Part shown: positions 57,031 through 64,000 of the stretch, in pieces
Position numbering within the stretch: the first letter of the stretch is position 1
How the letters are laid out: each line of letters opens with the position of its first letter
Source: Hymenopus coronatus
Taxonomy: Eukaryota > Arthropoda > Insecta > Mantodea > Hymenopodidae
Direction: 5' to 3'
DNA length: 64,000 bases
NCBI GenBank assembly: GCA_030762935.1
Contig: CM060892.1
Location: forward strand, 90,926,827 to 90,990,826
Notes under the pieces: model-generated
The model's input: the letters and a program-made list of their open reading frames with translations, nothing else
Told to the model about the DNA's origin: nothing
Databases searched by the model: none
Translations under genes and position numbers: made by a program

Positions 57031-57904
57031 TTGTTTTAACTTTAATATTTCATAAATTTGTATGAAAATATAGAAAATAGATTAATTTTTAAATTCAGCT
57101 TAATGAGTATTCAATAAAATCCGCTGCTCAGGAAAATGTTATCTGTGTATATTTACATATCAATTTTTCTATATTCACTATATAATATTTTTGTTACGCA
57201 AAAACTACGACTAAGGATAATGCATTTATATTGCATTTGCAGACTATGTTATCGAAATGTAAAAGGGCTGTCAATTCAAGCAAATGTTTGTCTCTTAAAA
57301 TCGACCAAACGACGAGAAATCCAGTTTTACAATCACAAGTTTTCTGTTTCTGTGTTGTAATTTCCGTGAGTGGTGAAAGTCTTTTGTGTCTTTGAATTGT
57401 ATTAAGCATGAAGAAATTCAGGAGTGAGGATTTACCAGAACGTATATTTCGGAGAACTCTCGTCACCATATTGGAATAGTGCCACATGATATATAAAGCC
57501 AACCAAAGTGTTAGATAAAATGACGTAGGATAAGAATACGAAGTGAATATTTCCTCCAGCTAGGAAAGACATACACTTGGAGAATTTTTGTAGAAATAGG
57601 TCACATAGAGGTTCCAGCTGTCTGCCATTTTTTTTTTGCGGCTGAAAAAACATTCTTTCAAAAATAAAGAAAGTACAAAAATTGTTTTTGTCTTATTCAA
57701 AATTATTTAATCCACTTCTTTCATAATAACTTTTATTGTAAATATTAATTATAAACGTATTTGTTTTTGGAGGTGAGTATTCGTTTACTGGTAGATGTCC
57801 TTCTTTCTCTGTTTCTCGCGTGTTTTTTTTTTTAAAAAAAACAGTAACGGAGTCTGATCAGGACTCCGGTACTGTATCCCTATTTACATTTCCCCCCGTA
57901 GGTT
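57031..57904. other. Unassigned; holds a palindrome at 57841-57875
   Basis: No gene is recognised. The minus-strand frame at 57432-57653 has hydrophobic stretches but no family I know. Confidence 0.35.
57841..57875. repeat. 35-base palindrome beside T/A run
   Basis: ACAGTAACGGAGTC and GACTCCGGTACTGT flank a TGATCA-type centre and pair at 14 of 15 positions. It is preceded by a T12A8 run. On the minus strand the hairpin is followed by eight T residues. Confidence 0.75.
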
Positions 57905-58035
57905 TTACTGATTACTGGTTTACTGGTTTTATTGTTTCTTTTACAAACATTGCACATTGCGCAAACATATAACATCCATGCCCAAGGCGGGACTCGAACC
58001 CACCATGTAGGACTTATAACACCCCCCCACCCGGA
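57905..58035 (-). mobile_element. SINE fragment with tRNA-like box B
   Basis: Minus strand: TACATGGTGGGTTCGAGTCC and CGCCTTGGGCATGGATG (box B and junction) followed by an AT-rich end with repeated AGTAAACC/AGTAAAACC. The same junction occurs at 30397. Confidence 0.55.
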
Positions 58036-58139
58036 CTTGCAGGACAGCGCCTGTGGGGCGACAATTGTTGAGGAGCAGAAGCTCTGGATTAGAGAGAAGC
58101 CAGGATGTATGATCAGTCCGATGCTTGTTATGAAAGTGA

Positions 58140-58305
58140 GAAAGTGAACAATATGAACTGATAGTGAAATGATGACAGGAAATAGTGTGGAGCAATTGCT
58201 GGAAGAATGACGGGACACTCGCCTGCATGCGGTCCCCTGGGATAGATCCCGAGCCGTTTAGGCCAGTGGCGAAGGGTTGAACCATTCTACCACAGCCTCA
58301 CCATT
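58140..58305 (-). mobile_element. Probable tRNA-derived SINE fragment
   Basis: Minus strand: GAGGCTGTGGTAGAATGGTT with CGGCTCGGGATCTATCCCAG looks like a tRNA-derived head. The body carries ATCATTTCACTATCAGTTCA. Its family is unclear and it may be a variant of SINE-C. Confidence 0.45.
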
Positions 58306-58985
58306 CTACCATTCTTCTACACTAAGTTATTTTTTTAGTTTTGAATACATATTATATTATACAATTATTTTTGTTTCTTTCTTTTTGCCATTTGTCAAAT
58401 ATTCATTTCAAATAAAACTCACATATTTTACATATTTCAATTGTAATGGTTTTCTAGTATTTTTAATTTTAATAGTTTATCCGTATACAAAATTTGATTT
58501 TACGCAATTAAAATAATTGAATATTCAAAGCTTGTTTTCATTTAAACTATTCATATTTTTTAAATTCGCTGATTTTAGGTCGCTTTAACTGCAAGCTCAT
58601 CTCGCTAAATACAATATTTATAACAATTCATCTCATAATGTAACTAGGAAATGTTTCCGGGCTGTTTTGCCGTGGTCTGCTGGTGTTAGAAGTCCCAGAC
58701 GTTTCGTCCACAACTACGGTGGACATTTCAGTGGTGCGGTCGAAGTTTTCTTGGAGAAGGTTTCGCTGCGTCTGAAGCGTTGACCAGGAGCCAGGAGCAG
58801 GAACTAGTCGCCCGAGTGTACTCGGGCGGGGGCAAATCACCACGGTACCTATCCGCTTTTCTCGCGGATTTACCCGTGTGATATAAAAGATGTAGTCTTG
58901 TGCAAGCGTTTATGTCTGTGTCGAAGTAATGTGGGCAGGGTGTTTCCCTCTGTGCAGCCGGCGTGGGCTAGCTTACCTACCGGAG

Positions 58986-59033
58986 TGGTCACCCACCCAG
59001 AGAGGGACCAGGCCCGATGCTGCTTAACTTGGC
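58986..59033 (-). ncRNA. 5S-rRNA-like segment 1 (not a full gene)
   Basis: Minus strand: GGCCAAGTTAAGCAGCATCG, GGCCTGGTCCCTCTCTGG and GTGGGTGACCACTCC. This follows the 5S rRNA internal control region: box A AAGTTAAGC, then GGGCC.GGT, then box C GGGTGACC. The flanking 5S helices are absent, so it is a derived segment, not a 5S gene. Confidence 0.7.
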
Positions 59034-59146
59034 CAGCCGCTTGCGGGCTGTCAAGAAAAGCAGTGCCGGCTAGCGGGGAGAACTGAAAGGATGTAGGTAC
59101 GGGGTGGGGGAAGCCAGTGTTGCAGATCTGGTCGGAGTACAACTGG

Positions 59147-59194
59147 CCGGTCACCCGTCCGGGTTGAGACCGGGCCCGATGCTGCTTAACTTGG
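59147..59194 (-). ncRNA. 5S-rRNA-like segment 2 (not a full gene)
   Basis: Minus strand: CGCCAAGTTAAGCAGCATCG, GGCCCGGTCTCAACCC and GGACGGGTGACCGG. It is closer to the 5S consensus than segment 1, and the two lie 161 bases apart with little similarity outside the motif. Confidence 0.75.
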
Positions 59195-59232
59195 CGGGTA
59201 GTACTGTAAAGAAGGGAGAGGCGGCTGAAAAA

Positions 59233-60310
59233 CTACCATCCCAAGGCGTCCTTGGGAAGGAGGTAGCTTATGCGTCTCCTAGGCAGCGTGTGGTCGTAAA
59301 GACCGAAAGCGTTCACCTGGGGATTTGGGTGAGGAGCAAGTTTAGTGTATATTGTGCGAGCTCTTTCTCGCACAACGTCCACTATGTAAGGGATTCCGGA
59401 GTGGGAATGGAGAATGTGGGACGGGAATCTACGGTCTGTGCCATATATCATCCTCAATGCCCTGTTCTGCACGGTCTGCAGTCTGAGGATGGTGGAACGA
59501 GCCACCGAACCCCAGACCTCACAGCCATACAGCATCAGGGGCGAGATGACCGCGCGGTACAGCCGTAGTTTTAGGTGTGTAGGCATGGCGGAGCGGAAGA
59601 TGGGAAACAACTGCCATAGGGCAGCGTCTCCCATACCGACCTTCTCCCTGACATGTGGAGTGAAAGTAAGGCCGCGGTCGAGGAGGACTCCAAGGTATTT
59701 GGCGGTGCGGACCCAGGGGATCCGCCGCCGCCGCAACCTCAGCGACGTCTCCGGTCGCCAGCCACGGACTTTAGCCAACAGTAGAGCGGAGCTCTTCTGC
59801 GGGCTGAAGGCCATCCGCCACTGTTCACTCCATCTGCCTATGGCCTGGAGCTATCTCTGTAGCGGGGGGAAGCAATATCGGGCGTTCTTGTTACGTGTCA
59901 TTATGAGAACATCGTCGGCATACTGGCACGTAACTGTACTGGGTTCTGTGGGGAAGTCGGACATGTAGGCGACAAAGAGTAACGGCGACAGCACGTTGCC
60001 TTCCGGCACTCCCGCCGCTATAGGTCTGACTGTGGAATGCCTCCCCTCCACCCTCACCCTGAAAGTGCGGTCCCGAAGGAAGCTACTAAGCAGGGGGAGG
60101 GATTTCTGCGTTCTTGAGCTTGTACAAGAGTCCCTGATGCCACGTGGTGGCGAAGGCCTTTTCCACGTCCAAGAGTACCGCGACTGTTTTGAAGTTGTCC
60201 TGGAAGCCCAGGGCAGCCTTCTCAGCTATTCGCAGCAACTGCAGGGTTGTGGAATGTCCAGTACGGAAACCAAACTGGTGATCCGGGAGTAGGAGTCTCT
60301 CCTCGAAGGA
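59233..60310 (-). pseudogene. Jockey LINE ORF2, 3' two-thirds of RT to C-terminus (left copy)
   Basis: Jockey-clade reverse transcriptase on the minus strand, 5' truncated inside the RT domain. It begins SFEERLLLPDHQFGFRTGHS near 60310, then VAVLLDVEKAFATTWHQGLL. A short deletion and frameshift occur near 60095. Next come LLSSFLRDRTFRVRVEGRHS, AAGVPEGNVLSPLLFVAYMS and the catalytic CQYADDVLIM near 59925-59900. A single TAG at 59851-59853 interrupts an otherwise continuous frame. FSPQKSSALLLAKV, RTAKYLGVLLDRGLTFTPHV and LMLYGCEVWGSVARSTILRL follow, ending at 59233. With one nonsense codon and one frameshift it is among the better preserved coding relics here. Confidence 0.9.
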
Positions 60311-60626
60311 GGACCGCAGTGGGCATTGGCCCCCTTCTAGCGTGCCACCTGGAGGAAGCTCGTCGAGCTTCTCCACCAGCGCCATCCCCTGATCTGCCGC
60401 CGACACCAACTCGCCCGGCCGCATCCTGCCCTGGAAGAGAGCAAAGACTTTCTCTTCCCTTGCCTCCTGAGCTTCAACCTGGTACTTCGAATAACTTGGC
60501 ACTGACTGACCGACTGACGTTACCGCGGGCTCACAAGGCCAAAGCCAAGAGTCCAGACTATGGTCTGGACCCGGGTTCGCCCCAATCGGCGCGTCGCAAG
60601 AAGTCCGGCCCTCTGTGGGGAGCCAT
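60311..60626 (+). mobile_element. Junction and 5' region of right jockey LINE
   Basis: GC-rich sequence between the truncated left copy and the gag-like ORF of the right copy. It most likely is the 5' untranslated region of the right element. The exact junction cannot be placed by eye. The large minus-strand open frame that spans it is real RT only below about 60310. Confidence 0.5.
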
Positions 60627-62350
60627 ATGGCACCTGCACAAGACTTTGACAAGCCAAGTACCACCGCACAGGTAATACCTGACGTAATGAGCACTCCTGG
60701 CCCATCAACCTCTTCCTCCTCAAAACCTAACCCCGACCCACGGGCTTTAGCCCTTAAGGGCAGAACTAAGAAGACTTCTGGCAAGAAGAAGTATTCCTCC
60801 CGCCTAGTCAACCAAGGGACCGCGGTTTCTCTCACCCCGGAAGTGGCGCAACCTACTTCCACATCAGTTGCTCCATCTGCCCCCTCCCAAGCCCACTCTA
60901 CCCTGGTGCCTGAGAGCACAGCAGATAACGAAGGCTTTATCACGGTGGTCCACAGGCGCCGAAAGACCTCCGGTTCAAACCCGGAGGGGCGCGCCTCCCC
61001 TACCCCTGCAGCAGCCACCATCCCCGAGAGCCATCGCTCACAACGGGCGGGAAGAATACCGCCAATTGTGGCCGACCCGTTTCCCAATCATGTCAGAGTC
61101 ATGAGGGAATTATGGGCTGCGCTCTCGGAGGAGTACCCGCTACCCCAAAACTGTCGTCATCCGGACCAGGAACCCCGACGATCACGAGAAGGCGAGGGAG
61201 GTTCTGAGGAAGTCTAAAATTCAGTTTCACACATATTCCCTCCAAAAACCAAACTTAGTCCGACGAGTGATCCTAGGACTTGATTCTGACACCGACCCTG
61301 AGGACATCCGTGTTGGCCTGGCGGAGGAAAATGGAATCAATCCGCGGACCGTCATCCAATTGACCAAAACCTCCCGACCCGAGGGTGCTGAGCCCACCAA
61401 GGTCAAGATGCCCCTATTTTTGGTCATTGTAGAGAAAGATGGGGAGGGAATTCCCAAGATTGACACGGTGACCACCCTGTACAGCACAAGAGTGCGAGCC
61501 GATCCACCTCACGGCAGAGAGGGGCCGACACAAGTGCTATCGATGCCTGCGCTTCCACCACTCGAGCCACGCGTGTGAGCGGAAGCGCTGTGCAGGTGAG
61601 CACCATCTAAAAGACTGCCCTCACCCCAGAGAAGTAACTAAGTGTGCAAACTGCGAGGGGCGCCATATTGGCATCTATGGCGGTTGCCCCAAAGAACTGG
61701 AGATAATCCAGGCAAGGCAGGGCAGAGCCATTACCAACCCTGCGAATTTGCGTCAAGGCTACAGCTTTGCCAACGCTATATCGAGGCACGTAGAAGTGCT
61801 TCGACAGGCTGAGGCAACGCTGGCTGTACCAGCAAACCAGACCGAGAGCTCGGAAACTCAGGTCACCAACCCCCCTGCACCCCCCAGGGAGCAGAGACCC
61901 AAGAAGCAGGAGAAGAAGAAACAGGCACGGCCTCCCAAGAAGCCCGTGGCTCACACCGCCGCTGCGGCAAACTCAATCCCGGCACCTGCAGCCGCAACAG
62001 CTGAGCCAGCTGCCCCGCTGACCGCGGGCGGCCAGCCCAGCCAAGCGGCCACGCAACTGCCCCCTCCAGAGCAGCAAGCAGCTCCTATTGGCTCGACCAA
62101 TGAGAGCGAAGCTGCTGCTCCAGCCACTGCCCAGGCAGTGGCTTCTCCTTAAAAGAACCTCTCCGTGCTTGTCGACTATATGGCCGAGTTTTCCGAGCTC
62201 TCAGCCTGGTTTACCGACCTCATATCGCGATCCCTCCCCATATTACGGCGCTGCAAGGAACAACTGGCAAGCCCCCACATCCCCGCCCTTCAGAAGGTCA
62301 CCATCATGCATGAGACGGCCCGACTGCTCTTCCCTGACTCCAGTTCGTAA
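60627..62350 (+). pseudogene. Jockey LINE ORF1 (gag-like, zinc knuckles), broken
   Basis: ORF1 of a jockey element, from ATG 60627 (MAPAQDFDKPSTTAQVIPDV) to a stop at 62348-62350. The N-terminal third is rich in Ser, Pro and Thr. A frameshift near 61147 is needed before VVIRTRNPDDHEKAREVLRK and SKIQFHTYSLQKPNLVRRVI. GLDSDTDPEDIRVGLAEENG follows, the gag RNA-binding domain. A one-base shift near 61533 precedes the zinc knuckles CYRCLRFHHSSHACERKRC, CAGEHHLKDC and CANCEGRHIGIYGGC (61540-61690). The C-terminal part is Ala/Pro/Lys-rich, followed by a premature stop at 62150-62152 and the in-frame end AEFSELSAWFTDLI ... LLFPDSSS. It packages the element RNA in related elements. This copy is inactive. 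Confidence 0.85.
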
Positions 62351-64000
62351 TGGCGGCGCTTAAAACCCGTAGATCTTTGCGAGTTGCGTACTGGAACGCA
62401 AACGGAGTCCGGGAACAGCGGCCGGGCATCTTAGAGTTTATAGATGATCACGGGATTGATATCCTAATGTTCTGCGAGACGCATTTGCACGCTGGTATTC
62501 CATTCCATCTGCCAAGTTACGTCGCCCATCGGACGGATCCGCCCTGGTGGTACGGCTATATTTATTAAAAATTACCTTACCCACACTCCTATCACCATTC
62601 CTCCGCTACAACACTTGGAAGCGACCGCCATAAGGATCTCCTTGGAGGGGGGTCGGAAATAGTGCTAGTAGCGGTATATGACCCACCGGACGGCCGCTGA
62701 AGCGGACCTGAAGGCACTCCTCAACCTCGACCAGAGTTTGCATCGCAGGCGACTTCAACGCGAAGCATCCAAACTGGAACAGCCGCACCCAGAATAGAAA
62801 GGACCGCGGACTCTACCGCCTCATCAGCGGAGACCCGGCCCTTTTCGCGCACGGTCCGAGAGGTCCAACGTACTTCCCGCCACGCGGCAGGGCGGGATTT
62901 CATGGTCACCAAAAACATTCCGTTCCATCTGGACCTCTCGGTTGTGAACGCGCTGGACTCCGACCACAACCCAGTTGTGGTCGACTCCAACGTTTCACTC
63001 ACAGCTCTGGTCACACCAGACTGGATAGAAGAAGTCGACTGGGATGCTGCTGTGTTATCCCTCCAGAACTCCGTGGACGCTTACCCTCGAATAGACTAAA
63101 TAGAGTCTCTCGAGGCGGCGGCCGCGCAGTTCTCTACCACAGTCCTAAATGCGGTCTGTGCTCACACACACCGCATTCCTTTCGAAACACTTCAACCTTC
63201 CGTCCTTTCTGCACACTTAAGACAGCTGATAAATGCAAAAAATGCTCTCAGAAAGCTATGGCAGAGATTTCGCCATCCCAGGATAGGAGGTTCAAATCCC
63301 TGGCCCGTCTCCTTAGAGCACACCGTCGAGAGACTGGGAGCTTACGTTAAGGCATGTTAACCTCCACGAGAAGAAACCTTGGCGAATAGTCCGTGGCCTG
63401 CGGAAAGACAGACTGGAATACCGGCATCCTATCCATGGCATCCGGGGCCATCTTGCCTTCGAGCCCCGAGATAGAGCAGATGCATTCGCAGACTACCTGT
63501 AAAATCAATTCCAGCCCAGAGAAGAGCCCCAGGACGAAGACCAAATGAACTCGTCGAGCGGGCGGTAGAGGGCTTCCTAGAGGTCCCACCCGCGAACGAC
63601 AAGGAGTTTCGCGTCCCTATAGCTACCTCACAGGAGTTAGCCACCCAGATCCTTTCCTTGAAAACCAAGAAATCTCCTGGACAGGACCGCGTAACAGCGG
63701 AAATGCACCAGCACCATCCCCGAAAGGCCGTGCTTCATTTGACCCGGATTTATAACGCATGATTACATATGTGCCACTTTCCCGCTACGTGGAAGGAGGC
63801 CCGTGTGGTATGCGTTTTAAAGCCGGGAAAGAACCCGGTTTTCCCGGCCGGCTACCGTTCTATCAGCCTCCTGCCAGTCATCTCGAAAGTATTCGAGAGA
63901 CTGCTCCTCACCCGCCTCGGACCTCACCTTGAGGAAAGAGGCCTCCTACCCGAGCATCAGTTTGGTTTTCACCCTGGACACTCCACGACCGTGCAATTAG
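62350..64000 (+). pseudogene. Jockey LINE ORF2 (endonuclease + RT), broken, runs off window
   Basis: ORF2 starts at ATG 62350-62352, overlapping the ORF1 stop as TAATG. The endonuclease shows SLRVAYWNANGVREQRPGIL, ILMFCETHLHAGIPFHLPSY with catalytic Glu, GGTAIFIKNYLTHTPITIPP, AVYDPP near 62675, GDFNAKHPNWNSRTQN near 62749 and NALDSDHNPVVVDSNVSLTA near 62947 with catalytic Asp and His. Frameshifts occur near 62545, 62660, 62715 and 62900, and a stop at 63097. The RT begins HLTRIYNA near 63735, then FPATWKEARVVCVLKPGKNP, GYRSISLLPVISKVFERLLL and QFGFHPGHSTTVQL at the window edge. The rest lies outside the window. Confidence 0.9.

Larger units (their letters stand above)
58632..59232 (-). mobile_element. 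3' region of left jockey LINE, with two 5S-rRNA-like segments
   Basis: GC-rich sequence downstream of the minus-strand ORF2 stop. It contains two separate segments similar to the internal promoter part of 5S rRNA (annotated on their own), followed by CGAGTACACTCGGGCGACTA and AAACGTCTGGGACTTCTAAC near 58700. The GC-rich block ends near 58632 at AGGAAATGTTTCC. Treating it as one 3' untranslated region is an inference from strand and composition. Confidence 0.55.

Noticed and set aside
57432..57653. Membrane protein exon on the minus strand
   Set aside because: Hydrophobic stretches are common in AT-rich random frames. No family, splice site or neighbour supports it.
58986..59194. Functional 5S rRNA genes
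   Set aside because: Only the central control region is present and the outer helices are missing.
59104..59968. Plus-strand open frames of 154 and 184 codons
   Set aside because: They are antisense shadows of the minus-strand jockey ORF2, kept open by its GC-rich codon use.
60247..60675. 142-codon plus-strand frame
   Set aside because: It spans the junction between two inverted LINEs in a frame that matches neither.
60086..61087. 333-codon minus-strand open frame taken as one protein
   Set aside because: Only the part below about 60310 is jockey RT. The rest lies antisense to the GC-rich gag-like ORF of the right element and has no matching motif.
1..64000. CRISPR array, prokaryotic operon or viral genome segment
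   Set aside because: No spaced direct repeats, ribosome-binding sites or operon structure. The content is eukaryotic transposons and SINEs, and I saw no endogenous virus genes.

Overview
The window reads as repeat-dense, AT-rich nuclear DNA from an animal, most likely an insect with a large genome. The evidence is indirect: mariner transposases, DUF4817-type DDE transposases, jockey, CR1-like, RTE-like and RNase-H-bearing LINEs, several tRNA-derived SINE families, and short GTTAG/TTAGG-type runs. A polyneopteran (cockroach, termite, stick insect or similar) would fit, but nothing in the sequence fixes the order. I found no host protein-coding gene that I can name. Almost every recognisable coding stretch is a decayed transposable element, carrying stops and frameshifts.

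Layout. 0.7-1.6 kb: DUF4817/DDE transposase relic. 2.4-3.9 kb: RTE-like LINE split by a ~0.69 kb dispersed element. 4.4-11.9 kb: many copies of an unrecognised ~0.87 kb non-coding repeat, called R870 here, and a SINE. 12.0-16.2 kb: a SINE, a GT microsatellite and a CR1-like LINE. 16.2-25.5 kb: sparse relics (an internally deleted transposase, a LINE RNase H end, SINEs). 25.5-33.8 kb: dense R870, a DUF4817 transposase relic and a tRNA-Leu-like SINE. 34.2-42.9 kb: two mariner copies, each beside a LINE RNase H fragment, more R870 and a 58-bp minisatellite. 44.2-57.0 kb: R870, three SINE families and a GC-richer patch near 48.4-49.5 kb. 57.9-64.0 kb: SINEs, then a GC-rich block of two jockey LINEs in head-to-head orientation, the right one running off the window.

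The dominant signal is R870. By eye there are about 33 full or partial copies in both orientations, adding up to roughly 18 kb (about 28% of the window). A full unit has a conserved terminal hairpin and a slot near one end where CA microsatellites grow. Copies occur as head-to-tail dimers and as inverted pairs. It carries no conserved reading frame, and I do not recognise it. One R870 dimer sits inside a second dispersed element whose uninterrupted copy lies elsewhere in the same window, so the insertion edges can be read directly.

The second notable signal is a pair of 5S-rRNA-like segments, about 48 bases each, downstream of the left jockey ORF2 on its own strand. All copy boundaries were placed by eye and may be off by tens of bases; family names rest on recognised motifs, not on a database search.
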